In this document: piece by piece, positions 24,517-32,914 of the stretch | Layout: each line of letters begins with the position of its first letter | Numbering within the stretch: position 1 is the first letter of the stretch | Source: an uncultured Winogradskyella sp. | GTDB lineage: Bacteria > Bacteroidota > Bacteroidia > Flavobacteriales > Flavobacteriaceae | Assembly (NCBI RefSeq): GCF_947496485.1 | Contig: NZ_CANMCZ010000001.1 | Location: 1,173,596 to 1,237,595, forward strand | Direction: 5' to 3' | DNA: 64,000 nt | The notes under the pieces: model-generated | What the model was told of the DNA's origin: nothing | The model's database searches: none | The model's input: the letters and a program-made list of their open reading frames with translations, nothing else | Position numbers and translations under genes: made by a program

Positions 24517-27387
24517 CTAATTAAACCCTTTATTCAGTTTATATAATTCCGCTTTTAACTCATTAACTGTAACCTCTTTAAAGTTTAAATCTATTTCTGA
24601 AATCACTTTAGTTTTCAGTTCCTTAACTCCTAAGAAAATTTTATCGCCATTCTTTTTAATGGCTAATAAAATAATATCCTCATCTATAGGTACGTCTCCA
24701 AAACTATAATTATCATTTATTCTTTCACTTGGCAAAACCGAACTAATAGACTTAAAAATCATTTTCACATTGGCTCCATCTGCATCCTTTATTTTTACCT
24801 TGTATTTAATCTTTTTCTTTTTACTATTTACAAACCTGTCGCAATTAATCCATCCTAAATTGGATGTTGCTAAAGTATAACGTTCAATATCTGAGTTCCC
24901 AATTTCTGATATCGCTTTTTCACCGAAAGTTTTTATAAATGCCTTATCACTCTTTATTGTTATAGAAGGTTGATCTAAGGTTTCCCCTTCTAGCTTAAAA
25001 ACAATAGGCAAATAATAACTGATTGCAACAGATTTGCCTTTTTGTTTCGCAGGAATTAATTTAGGAAATAACTCAATAACTCGAATCGCTTCTTCTGCCA
25101 TCTCTTTGTGCGAAGCTCTTGCTTCTATTTTTCCTATATTTCCCTCTTCATCAACCTCAAAAGAAGTTCTTATCGTTTGTTTACCTGTTAGTGTTAAATC
25201 GTCTGCAATTGATGTATTGAATTTTCTGCTTATAAATTTATTAATAGCCTCTTTCATGCACTCTTTTCTTTCTGCATTACTACTATTTTCACATCCTGGA
25301 TATATTGGTACTTCTTCAACTGATTGAAAAGTAAAAGAATTTGGTTCGTTACTCATTATTAAATAATCAACTTGCTCCTGTGCGGGTTTAGCCTCAATGC
25401 CCTTGGTTTGCTTATCTAATTTCCAATTAATTCCATCATTATTTTTCTCACCTGTAAAAAGTTGCATGTTTAGTTTTCCGCTAGTATTGAAAACGATATT
25501 TATTTTCTTTTCTGGACTCAACCTTAATTTTGAATTATTTTTCTTCGCTTCAACATAAAGCATTCCGCCAGTTTCCAGTAATTTATCATCAGATTTTGTG
25601 CTTAAATCTACTAATAACATATCAGATAATTTGTAAAATTCAGTGATTTGTATATCTATTTCTCCTGAGACTTCTTTTCCTGTTTTATCATTTACAAAAG
25701 CATTTTTAGGAATTGAAATTTTAGTTCCTTCTCTCAACGTGATTTTAAAATCTTCTTCTGTGTTGACTTTAATAACTTGAGGTTCTTTATTATTCGATTT
25801 AAAAAATGAGATTGTATTGTTTTTATTCGAAACTTTACGATCTACTACTTCCTTTTCAATAATTATGGCTTCAACTTCTTTATTTGCAGTTGTTACTCTC
25901 TTTTGTTTGGGTTTTTCTTCTTCGGTAGAATTTGTATCTAATCTTAAAAGTGATTTTATTTGAGACTTATTCCGCTTTTTATAGTCAATAATAAAAGTAT
26001 CAGCTTTATTAGATTTTATAACTTGTCGGCTTAAATAAAACGTATCATCAACTATACAACACGAAATAATGGTAAATTTTCTTCCTTTAGGAATTTCTAA
26101 AATACTTGAATACACATTTAATATCGTGTTATTATCATTGTCAATGAGATAGGTCTGGTGCCAAACTGAATCTTCTGGATAAGCCTCTTCTGTATGAGTA
26201 TTTAAATTAAAATCTAAGTTGTTTTTAAGGTTGATAGTTATTTTATCTTCTTCATTTGAAAACTTGTCAATGTTAATCCAACCTAATTTTGAAATATTAA
26301 TGGCTTCATAAAAGCTTTTATAATTCTCATTTATTCTACTTGTTGATTTAGAGCTATTAGAACCTCTGCGATTACGCTCATCATATATTTCTATGATTTC
26401 TTTTAATTGATTTGTATCAATAATCTCATAATTTGTATCAAAAGCATCAGATCCTGAATCGATGTATTCCATTAATAAAACAAGAGTGTCTTTTTGCTTA
26501 TTAAACCCTAGTTTTTTCGGAAACCTTAACCTTATTTCATTTTTAGATAAGAAACCCAAAGTATCTATTTTTAATATTTGTCTCATGGTTTCCACACCGC
26601 CGAAAGCTCTTGTTATTTCTTCATCTAATACAATTGAATCTCTACACAATATTGTAAAATGCTTTTCATTTTTAAGTTGCACCTCACTTAAATTCCAATT
26701 TAAATAACCGTTTTCATTCCTTTTTCCATAAAATATTTGCATCTCATCCTCATTGGTGTTTTTAGGAAATTTTACTGAAATAGTTTTGCCTTTTTTTAAT
26801 ACTAATGATTCATCGCCCACCTTAATGTCAATTTTAAATGCGCCACCAGAAATTAGAATCTTACCATTAGATATCGTTTGAGCATTTGCTAAGAGTAAAT
26901 CTTGTTGATTCGTTAGCTCTAATAAAATTATTGATAGATTATTCGCTTTTAATGGTTTCTTGGATTGATACTCCAAGTCTTTTGGATTAAACTTAATAAG
27001 CGTTCCTTTCTTCCCTTCTATACTAATAATTGAATCCGTTGAGACATCAAAACTTTGAATCATTTCAGTCTCAAAATTTAGAATTTCTTCAAGCTCGTTT
27101 TTGGCGCTATTTTTAGAAACTAAGAACCATATTAATGAAGCAAAAATTAATATTCCTATAATAATTCCAACCTGCTTAAATCTTTTACCTCTAATAAAGT
27201 TAGCTTTAGCATCATTAATTTCTAATTTCGTTTTAGTTCTTTCTATTCCTTTTATAACAATTAAATGCTCCTTATAAATAGTATTAAATTCTGTATCTGT
27301 TTTCAACCTATTTTCAAATGCAAGAACCTCACTTTCCGAAAGTGATTGGTCTAAATAAGCGTTTATTAAATCTATATAGTTTTCCAT
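24517..27387 (-). CDS. Anti-sigma-like membrane protein with duplicated beta modules and a TonB C-terminal domain
   Basis: 956 residues. Residues 1-72 are cytosolic and helical ('YLDQSLSESEVLAFENRLKTD', the layout of Bacteroidota anti-sigma N termini), 73-91 a membrane helix, the rest periplasmic. A module of beta strands (about 125-235) ending 'GYLNWNL' plus a motif L-G-W-I-N-I-D-K-F (368-376) recurs at about 545-660 ('DGINWKL') and L-G-W-I-N-C-D-R-F (844-852). Inserted in the second half, residues 690-798 form a TonB-C domain ('VPIYPGCE...ERKECMKEAINKFI...LPIVF'). It starts 12 bases after an ECF sigma gene on the same strand and likely controls it; this role is inferred. Confidence 0.75.
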   Translation of the reverse strand: MENYIDLINAYLDQSLSESEVLAFENRLKTDTEFNTIYKEHLIVIKGIERTKTKLEINDAKANFIRGKRFKQVGIIIGILIFASLIWFLVSKNSAKNELEEILNFETEMIQSFDVSTDSIISIEGKKGTLIKFNPKDLEYQSKKPLKANNLSIILLELTNQQDLLLANAQTISNGKILISGGAFKIDIKVGDESLVLKKGKTISVKFPKNTNEDEMQIFYGKRNENGYLNWNLSEVQLKNEKHFTILCRDSIVLDEEITRAFGGVETMRQILKIDTLGFLSKNEIRLRFPKKLGFNKQKDTLVLLMEYIDSGSDAFDTNYEIIDTNQLKEIIEIYDERNRRGSNSSKSTSRINENYKSFYEAINISKLGWINIDKFSNEEDKITINLKNNLDFNLNTHTEEAYPEDSVWHQTYLIDNDNNTILNVYSSILEIPKGRKFTIISCCIVDDTFYLSRQVIKSNKADTFIIDYKKRNKSQIKSLLRLDTNSTEEEKPKQKRVTTANKEVEAIIIEKEVVDRKVSNKNNTISFFKSNNKEPQVIKVNTEEDFKITLREGTKISIPKNAFVNDKTGKEVSGEIDIQITEFYKLSDMLLVDLSTKSDDKLLETGGMLYVEAKKNNSKLRLSPEKKINIVFNTSGKLNMQLFTGEKNNDGINWKLDKQTKGIEAKPAQEQVDYLIMSNEPNSFTFQSVEEVPIYPGCENSSNAERKECMKEAINKFISRKFNTSIADDLTLTGKQTIRTSFEVDEEGNIGKIEARASHKEMAEEAIRVIELFPKLIPAKQKGKSVAISYYLPIVFKLEGETLDQPSITIKSDKAFIKTFGEKAISEIGNSDIERYTLATSNLGWINCDRFVNSKKKKIKYKVKIKDADGANVKMIFKSISSVLPSERINDNYSFGDVPIDEDIILLAIKKNGDKIFLGVKELKTKVISEIDLNFKEVTVNELKAELYKLNKGFN

Positions 27388-27398
27388 GTTTTCCCGAA

Positions 27399-27941
27399 TT
27401 AAGATTGAACCGTTTTAAATTGATTTCTGTAGATGTCTTTTGCTTTTTGTAAGCATTTATACTTCTGGTTTTTTGCAACTTTTTCAGTTTTAAATTGCAT
27501 GACCTCAGCAATGGCTTTAAAAGACATTTTATTGAGGTAAAACCGTTGAAGTAATTGTTGACATCGTTCTCCTAATTCGCTAAAAGCGCGCTCTGCTGTT
27601 TGATATTTCTTTTCTTCTAAAACAGCATCTAAAATGGAAACTTCTTCCGCTTTTAAATTGTGTAATTCTTGTTTAGAAAATTGTTTTTGATTGTCTTTCC
27701 ATACAAATCGAGATACGGAATATAAATACGTATAAAATGAAGATGTTAGCTTAAATTCAGATTTTTCAAGATTCCGATTTAAAATGATAAGTGACTCTTG
27801 AAACACATCATTAGCATCTGCTTTTGTGCCGCCTTTAGAAAGAATCAGTTTTTCAATACGAGGATAGAGTTTGTATAATTCCCAGAACGCTTTGTTGCGC
27901 TTACCATTTTTAAAAAGTACCATTATTTTGTCGTCGCTCAT
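27399..27941 (-). CDS. ECF-type RNA polymerase sigma factor
   Basis: 180 residues. Region 2: 'AFWELYKLYPRIEKLILSKGGTKADANDVFQESLIILNRNLE' with the D-x-F-Q-E core; region 4: 'ERCQQLLQRFYLNKMSFKAIAEVMQFKTEKVAKNQKYKCLQKAKD', a helix-turn-helix with the usual K-C-L-x-K end. No region 1 or 3, so a group 4 sigma. Its gene is followed 12 bases later by the large anti-sigma-like membrane protein, the normal order for an ECF sigma and its regulator. Confidence 0.93.
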   Translation of the reverse strand: MSDDKIMVLFKNGKRNKAFWELYKLYPRIEKLILSKGGTKADANDVFQESLIILNRNLEKSEFKLTSSFYTYLYSVSRFVWKDNQKQFSKQELHNLKAEEVSILDAVLEEKKYQTAERAFSELGERCQQLLQRFYLNKMSFKAIAEVMQFKTEKVAKNQKYKCLQKAKDIYRNQFKTVQS

Positions 27942-28025
27942 AAGAGTGGTTTATCTATTAATGGTCATTTTTTAAAAAGGTCACCTATTTTTTTAAAATT
28001 TAAGAGCTATACTCTGAATTTATTT

Positions 28026-28033
28026 TAGATTTG
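28026..28033 (+). promoter_or_regulatory. -7 element for the lipoprotein gene
   Basis: TAGATTTG fits TAnnTTTG, 26 bases before the ATG at 28060. No clear -33 TTG. Confidence 0.45.
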
Positions 28034-28059
28034 TGGCTTAATTTATAAAAAAAACGATT

Positions 28060-28869
28060 ATGAAATTAAAACCTTTACTACTTATTAACTTATTACTATT
28101 AATTTTTTCGTGTTCTAATGAAAGTTTAAATACCGATGATGGTGAAGGTGAAAATCAAGATGATGTTTTAATAAAACAAATTAACTACAGTATTGTAGAC
28201 GAAGATGTGGAATTCACAATAGCATTTAATTATAATGACACTAACTTAACCAGTATTATTGATTCTGCATCTGACTTAAGTGGAGATTACTCAGCAACTT
28301 TTGAGTATGCTAATAATAATTTGGTACGAGTTAACTTTCTAGATGATACTGACTTGGAAGAATATGTGATTTTAACATATAACTCTGAAGGTTTACTAAC
28401 AGAGTTTACAAATTATTTGTTTGATATCGATGGAGAAAATATTGCTATAAAACATATGTTAACTTATGATGAAAATAACTCAAATGTAAGTTTAGAACTA
28501 TTTAGAGGTGATTTCTCTTCTCAAACAGAAAATATTGGAATAACGAACTATACCATAACAAATGGAAATATAACAGAAATAAGCCATAATAGTGGTGATA
28601 CAGTAAGTTTTCAATATGATTCTAAAAATAGTGCTTATAAAAACATTTATAGTATTAACACTATAGCGTTGATAATGAATGAATCTGAAAATGGTTTTGA
28701 GATGATTTTTGGATCTGGTAATAATGTTACCCAAAAAATTGATGATCAAGGAGATTTTGTAGATACTGAAACAACTTCATATACCTATAATTCTGATGAC
28801 TACCCAAATACAGCGATGTATTTTTATGATGGAGAATTAGACTCTAATATTGAGTTTATATACGAATAA
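28060..28869 (+). CDS. Lipoprotein with YD-like beta repeats
   Basis: 269 residues; lipobox L-I-F-S-C18 followed by an acidic linker. The rest is a row of short beta-hairpin units with a recurring 'aromatic-D-x-x-x-x-L' pattern ('FEYANNNLVRVNF', 'LTYNSEGLLTEF', 'LTYDENNSNVSL', 'FQYDSKNSAYKN', 'YTYNSDDYPNTAM'), like the YD/RHS-type repeats seen in many Bacteroidota surface lipoproteins. Function is unknown. It has its own promoter and terminator. Confidence 0.75.
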   Translation: MKLKPLLLINLLLLIFSCSNESLNTDDGEGENQDDVLIKQINYSIVDEDVEFTIAFNYNDTNLTSIIDSASDLSGDYSATFEYANNNLVRVNFLDDTDLEEYVILTYNSEGLLTEFTNYLFDIDGENIAIKHMLTYDENNSNVSLELFRGDFSSQTENIGITNYTITNGNITEISHNSGDTVSFQYDSKNSAYKNIYSINTIALIMNESENGFEMIFGSGNNVTQKIDDQGDFVDTETTSYTYNSDDYPNTAMYFYDGELDSNIEFIYE

Positions 28870-28891
28870 GGTTTACCTCTTTTTATAATAG

Positions 28892-28927
28892 TTTTAAAAG
28901 CCTCTTAAATTTAAGAGGCTTTTAAAA
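28892..28927. terminator. Perfect 36-base palindrome, bidirectional terminator
   Basis: TTTTAAAAGCCTCTTAAA (28892-28909) is the exact inverse complement of the next 18 bases. It lies between convergent genes (lipoprotein on plus, TerB-DnaJ gene on minus). Confidence 0.75.
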
Positions 28928-28963
28928 TAATATCTCAAGGATAACAGAGTTCTAACTTAAACT

Positions 28964-29758
28964 CTACTTAAACCCGCGTTCCTTCTGAATATGCTCATAA
29001 GCAGCTTGTACTTGCCTAAACTTCTCCTCAGCGCCTTCTTGATGTTCTTTACCTAAATGCCCAACACGATCTGGATGGTATTTTTTAGCCATTTTTCGAT
29101 ATGCTTTTTTCACTTCATCATCAGAAACCGATTTATCAATCTCTAAAACTTTATAAGCATTGTTAGTACTATTGTAGAACATTGCTTTAATACTTTCATA
29201 GTCTTTATTACTAATTCCTAAATAACCTGTTATGGTATATATCTGTCGTAATTCATCTTCAGTAACGTGTCCATCTGCTTTTGCAATTCCGAATAAGAAA
29301 TGAAGTAATTGTAATCTTGAGGCATGATCCATCATTTGCTTAATCTGCAAACAAACCTGTCTAGTCGATATATTTTGTTTTGATATGCGTTTGAATAATT
29401 CAAAAGCTTTATTCGCTCTATCCTTACCATACATGTTTCTAAATTGTTGACGTACAAAATCGAGTTCGCGCTGGTCTTGCTTACCATCTGCTTTAATAAC
29501 AATTGAGGCTAATATTAGTAAGCTGACTTCAAAATCACCAGATTGTGTTTGTGGTCTTTGTCTTCTTGATTGTGTTTTTCTTTGTTGATAAGGATTTTGC
29601 CGCTGACGACTCCTTCCTGTTTGACGTTCACCTAATAAAGGTGTTCCGTCACCAGCCAAATTATCGACAAAACTGCCAATTGCTAACCCTATTATAGCAC
29701 CTATTGGACCACCAAACGACCATCCTATAGCACCACCAATCCATTTTGCAAAACTCAT
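28964..29758 (-). CDS. TerB/DnaJ-domain co-chaperone (DjlA-like)
   Basis: 264 residues. N terminus: a glycine-zipper membrane segment ('[23 protein letters not shown]'-like pattern, residues 5-30); basic disordered linker (45-73); TerB-like acidic helical domain (about 75-185, '[16 protein letters not shown]', '[16 protein letters not shown]'); C-terminal J domain (about 198-264) with H-P-D in '[10 protein letters not shown]'. It would recruit DnaK at the membrane, as DjlA does. It stands alone on the minus strand with its own promoter. Confidence 0.88.
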   Translation of the reverse strand: MSFAKWIGGAIGWSFGGPIGAIIGLAIGSFVDNLAGDGTPLLGERQTGRSRQRQNPYQQRKTQSRRQRPQTQSGDFEVSLLILASIVIKADGKQDQRELDFVRQQFRNMYGKDRANKAFELFKRISKQNISTRQVCLQIKQMMDHASRLQLLHFLFGIAKADGHVTEDELRQIYTITGYLGISNKDYESIKAMFYNSTNNAYKVLEIDKSVSDDEVKKAYRKMAKKYHPDRVGHLGKEHQEGAEEKFRQVQAAYEHIQKERGFK

Positions 29759-29783
29759 GTGTTGTTTTATTTATTGTAAAATT

Positions 29784-29791
29784 CAAATATA
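29784..29791 (-). promoter_or_regulatory. -7 element for the TerB-DnaJ gene
   Basis: TATATTTG on the minus strand, 25 bases before the ATG at 29758. Confidence 0.45.
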
Positions 29792-29854
29792 CTACTTGTT
29801 AGTATATATTCTTTGATTTTTGTTACCATTGAAAACTAAAATACCACCATTTAA

Positions 29855-29886
29855 ACTGCCTACTAAAGTCTAAAGACTGCCTACTA
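29855..29886 (+). repeat. Direct repeat with internal palindrome upstream of the bacilliredoxin gene
   Basis: ACTGCCTACTA occurs at 29855-29865 and 29876-29886, starts 21 bases apart (two helical turns). Between them AGTCT-AA-AGACT (29867-29878) forms an inverted repeat. The second copy ends 8 bases before the -7 box, so it occupies the spacer where a repressor or activator would touch polymerase. Confidence 0.45.
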
Positions 29887-29894
29887 TTTTTCCC

Positions 29895-29902
29895 TATCTT
29901 TG
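29895..29902 (+). promoter_or_regulatory. -7 element for the bacilliredoxin gene
   Basis: TATCTTTG fits TAnnTTTG, 35 bases before the ATG at 29938. Confidence 0.5.
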
Positions 29903-29937
29903 TAACTCAAATAAGATTAATTAAAAATTAAAAAGAT

Positions 29938-30348
29938 ATGTATCCAGCAGAATTAGTAAAACCAATGCGTGAGGATTTAACCAACGTAGGTTTTGAAGAA
30001 TTACATACAGTAGAAGCTGTAGATAATGCCATTGCCAAAGAAGGTACAACTTTAGTGGTTGTGAATTCAGTTTGTGGTTGTGCAGCGGCAAATGCCAGAC
30101 CAGGAGCTCGTATGAGTTTGCAGAATGCTAAGCGACCAACTAATTTGGTCACTGTTTTTGCAGGTGTAGATAAAGAAGCTACTGATAAGGCAAGAGAATT
30201 TATGATTCCTTTTCCACCAAGCTCACCAAGTATGGCTTTATTTAAAGATGGGGAATTAGTACATATGTTGGAGCGCCATCATATAGAGGGTCGTCCTGCA
30301 GAATTGATTGCAGAAAATCTCATGGATGCTTATAATGAGCATTGCTAG
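29938..30348 (+). CDS. BrxA/BrxB-family bacilliredoxin
   Basis: 136 residues, the length of the YphP/YqiW family. Active-site C46-G-C48 in 'VVNSVCGCAAANARPG', then 'VFAGVDKEATDKAREF' and the C-terminal 'HMLERHHIEGRPAELI', all strongly family-specific. It removes bacillithiol from S-bacillithiolated proteins. This implies the organism makes bacillithiol, consistent with bacillithiol genes in Flavobacteriia, though none lie in this window. It is monocistronic: own promoter, followed by a repeat element and a terminator. Confidence 0.93.
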   Translation: MYPAELVKPMREDLTNVGFEELHTVEAVDNAIAKEGTTLVVVNSVCGCAAANARPGARMSLQNAKRPTNLVTVFAGVDKEATDKAREFMIPFPPSSPSMALFKDGELVHMLERHHIEGRPAELIAENLMDAYNEHC

Positions 30349-30352
30349 TACA

Positions 30353-30438
30353 CGTCATTACGAGGAATAAAATGACGTAGTAATCTCTCTAATTGAACAG
30401 ATTGCCACAGTTGACCTAAAAGTGAACTTCGCAATGAC
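30353..30438. repeat. REP/MITE-like intergenic repeat with inverted ends
   Basis: The 86-base segment begins CGTCATTACGAGGAA and ends TTCGCAATGAC, imperfect inverse complements, with 'GTAATCTCTC' and 'AGATTGCCACAG' inside. It matches the widespread 'CGTCATTGCGAGGAACGAAGCAATC...GATTGCCAC...TTCGCAATGAC' intergenic repeat that I recall from many bacterial genomes; this copy looks degenerate. It sits between a stop codon and a terminator. Confidence 0.6.
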
Positions 30439-30454
30439 AGAATTTTTAGAATTT

Positions 30455-30480
30455 AAACCACGATTTTAATCGTGGTTTTT
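30455..30480 (+). terminator. Rho-independent terminator
   Basis: AAACCACGATT-TT-AATCGTGGTTT (30455-30478) followed by T-rich DNA. It ends the bacilliredoxin transcript. A GTG in its 3' arm (30472) is in frame with the acyltransferase gene but is not a credible start. Confidence 0.88.
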
Positions 30481-30492
30481 TATTTTTATGCC

Positions 30493-31230
30493 ATGCAAAA
30501 ACTACTAGCCTATCCACTTACAGTTCTATATTTTGTCTGCTTTGGTTTAACCTTAGTTGTTTTTCATCCTATACAATGGTTATGTTTTAACATGTTTGGT
30601 TACAAAGCACATAAAATCAGTGTAGATTGGTTACAGTTTTTTTTAATGCGATGTCTTAATGTTTTAGGTACGCGATTCACATTTAACAATCCTCACAATA
30701 TCACTACTGACAAGCCTTTAATTATTGTCTCAAATCACCAAAGCATGTACGATATATCACCAATTATGTGGTATATGCGTAAACATCATGTAAAATTTGT
30801 TGCAAAACAAGAACTAGGAAAAGGTATCCCAAGTGTGTCGTATAATTTACGGCATGGAGGTTCGGTTTTAATTGATCGAAAAAATCCTCGTCAAGCATTA
30901 CCAGCGATGATGGAATTTGGTGAATATATTGAACACAATAAAAGAGCCGCAGTTATTTTTCCTGAAGGGACAAGGAGCAAAGATGGTACTCCTAAACCAT
31001 TTAAAACCAAAGGGCTCGAAATATTAATGAAAAAAGCACCCTCAGCATTAATCGTCCCTGTAACGGTCAATAATTCCTGGAAAATGTTACGGTATGGAAA
31101 ATTTCCGATGGGAATAGGAAATCATATTAAATTTACAGTGCATAAGCCCCTAGAAATTGCTAAATTTACGGATAAGGTAGACTTAATTCAACAGGTTGAA
31201 AAAACTGTAGTTGAAGCTATCGCTAAATAA
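30493..31230 (+). CDS. 1-acyl-sn-glycerol-3-phosphate acyltransferase (PlsC family)
   Basis: 245 residues from the ATG at 30493 (the frame runs back to a GTG inside the terminator hairpin, rejected). N-terminal membrane helix (about 10-30), then N-H82-Q-S-M-Y-D87, the acyltransferase H-x4-D motif, and 'IFPEGTRSKDG' plus 'ALIVPVTVNNSWK', blocks II to IV of the PlsC family. It acylates lysophosphatidic acid to phosphatidic acid at the inner membrane. It is followed by an acyl-ACP desaturase gene 21 bases downstream, so both act on membrane fatty acids. Confidence 0.92.
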   Translation: MQKLLAYPLTVLYFVCFGLTLVVFHPIQWLCFNMFGYKAHKISVDWLQFFLMRCLNVLGTRFTFNNPHNITTDKPLIIVSNHQSMYDISPIMWYMRKHHVKFVAKQELGKGIPSVSYNLRHGGSVLIDRKNPRQALPAMMEFGEYIEHNKRAAVIFPEGTRSKDGTPKPFKTKGLEILMKKAPSALIVPVTVNNSWKMLRYGKFPMGIGNHIKFTVHKPLEIAKFTDKVDLIQQVEKTVVEAIAK

Positions 31231-31251
31231 CCCTTAATTAAACCATCAAAT

Positions 31252-32232
31252 ATGTCGTTGAAAAATGTGAGGTTAGAAGTGATGCAGCATCTCGAAAAAG
31301 ATGTGGAATCTCTTATCGAAAAATACTTAATTCCTGTTGAAAACATTTGGCAACCGACTGATTTTTTACCAGACTCTACAAAAGAATCGTTCTACGAAGA
31401 AGTAAGAGAAATTAGAGAATTGTCTAAGGAATTAGACTATGATTTTTGGGTGGTCTTAGTGGGCGATATGATTACTGAAGAAGCATTACCAAGTTATGAA
31501 TCTTGGCTTATGGATGTAGAAGGTATTGACCAAGTTGAACGAAACGGCTGGTCAAAGTGGATAAGACAATGGACAGGTGAAGAAAATAGACATGGCGATG
31601 TCCTCAATAAGTATTTGTACCTCTCTGGACGTGTAAATATGAAAGAAATAGAAAAAACCACACAACATTTAATTAACGATGGTTTTGATATTGGCACCGA
31701 CAGAGATCCTTATAAAAACTTTGTTTATACAAGTTTTCAAGAATTAGCTACCTACGTTTCTCATAATCGTGTGGCCAAAATTGCTAAAGCAAAAGGTAAT
31801 AAACGATTGGCTAAAATGTGTAAGATTATTTCTGGGGATGAGATGCGTCACCATCATGCCTATTCAGAATTTGTAGAGCGTATTTTTGCTGTAGATCCGA
31901 GCCAGATGATGATGGCATTTCATGATATGATGAAACGCAAAATCGCTATGCCAGCTCATTTCTTAAGAGAATCTAGAGATAAAATAGGCACTGCTTTCGA
32001 AGAATTTTCTAACACTGCCCAACGCATAGGTGTTTATACGTCTAACGACTATGTAGATATTCTTCAAAAGTTAATTGACCGTTGGGATATTGGCAATATT
32101 AACGGATTAAACGAAGAGGCTGAAAAAGCCAGAGATTATTTAATGAAATTACCTCCTAGAATGTATCGTTTATCTGAACGTATTAAAATTCCTGAAAATT
32201 CATTTCAGTTTAAGTGGGTAGATCCTGCATAA
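31252..32232 (+). CDS. Acyl-ACP desaturase (soluble di-iron, plant stearoyl-ACP type)
   Basis: 326 residues. Ferritin-like four-helix di-iron desaturase: E76/E77 in 'ITEEALPSY', E110-E-N-R-H114 and 'GDEMRHHHAYSEF' (second E-x-x-H) give the iron ligands. It introduces a double bond into acyl-ACP with O2 and ferredoxin. It lies between the acyltransferase and HD-hydrolase genes with gaps of 21 and 10 bases, so the three probably form an operon for unsaturated membrane lipid formation, perhaps cold adaptation (inference). Confidence 0.93.
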   Translation: MSLKNVRLEVMQHLEKDVESLIEKYLIPVENIWQPTDFLPDSTKESFYEEVREIRELSKELDYDFWVVLVGDMITEEALPSYESWLMDVEGIDQVERNGWSKWIRQWTGEENRHGDVLNKYLYLSGRVNMKEIEKTTQHLINDGFDIGTDRDPYKNFVYTSFQELATYVSHNRVAKIAKAKGNKRLAKMCKIISGDEMRHHHAYSEFVERIFAVDPSQMMMAFHDMMKRKIAMPAHFLRESRDKIGTAFEEFSNTAQRIGVYTSNDYVDILQKLIDRWDIGNINGLNEEAEKARDYLMKLPPRMYRLSERIKIPENSFQFKWVDPA

Positions 32233-32242
32233 ACAGTTTAGC

Positions 32243-32908
32243 ATGAAGGTATCCGAATCTAATAGCATCATTGAAGCTACGATCAACTTTGTAAAAAGTG
32301 AACTTAAAAACGTGGAAGGTGGTCATGACTGGTTTCATATAGAGCGTGTTTACAAAAACACTCTATTGATTGCCAAAAACGAGCCTGTAGATATCACAGT
32401 GGTTTCTTTGGCTGCTCTACTACATGATATTGCTGATTCTAAATTTAATGATGGTGATGAAGCGATTGGGCCAAGAGTAGCCAGTGAATTTCTTCTAAAA
32501 CATAATGTAGATAGTGAAATCATAGAACATGTTACACAGATTATTGAAAACATGTCTTTTAAAAACTCATTTGATTTGAATCCTTCATTTACGTCTAAAG
32601 AAATGGAAGTTGTACAAGACGCTGATAGACTTGATGCTATTGGTGCCATTGGTATTGCACGCTGTTTTAACTATGGTGGTTTTAAAAATAGCGCTCTTTA
32701 TGATCCTGAAATTGAGCCTAACCTAAACATGACTAAAGCTGAATATAAAGCTGCAAAGACACCAACAATTAATCATTTTTACGAAAAACTATTGTTGTTG
32801 AAAGATCAGATGAACACTAAAACAGGAAAACGGATTGCTTTAGAACGTCATAAATATATGGAAGGTTTTTTAAAGCAGTTTTATGCTGAATGGAAAGGTG
32901 AAAAATAA
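32243..32908 (+). CDS. HD-domain phosphohydrolase
   Basis: 221 residues. HD superfamily motifs in order: 'GGHDWFHIERV' (first His), 'LLHDIADSKF' (H-D), and 'VVQDADRLDAIGAIG' (distal Asp). This is the YedJ/PF01966-type metal-dependent phosphohydrolase, acting on nucleotides or similar small phosphates; substrate unknown. It begins 10 bases after the desaturase stop and is the last gene of that operon. Confidence 0.9.
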   Translation: MKVSESNSIIEATINFVKSELKNVEGGHDWFHIERVYKNTLLIAKNEPVDITVVSLAALLHDIADSKFNDGDEAIGPRVASEFLLKHNVDSEIIEHVTQIIENMSFKNSFDLNPSFTSKEMEVVQDADRLDAIGAIGIARCFNYGGFKNSALYDPEIEPNLNMTKAEYKAAKTPTINHFYEKLLLLKDQMNTKTGKRIALERHKYMEGFLKQFYAEWKGEK

Positions 32909-32914
32909 AATTAA

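Noticed and set aside
30472..30492. GTG start for the PlsC acyltransferase
   Set aside because: The GTG lies inside the 3' arm of a strong terminator hairpin; the ATG at 30493 begins a proper N-terminal helix.
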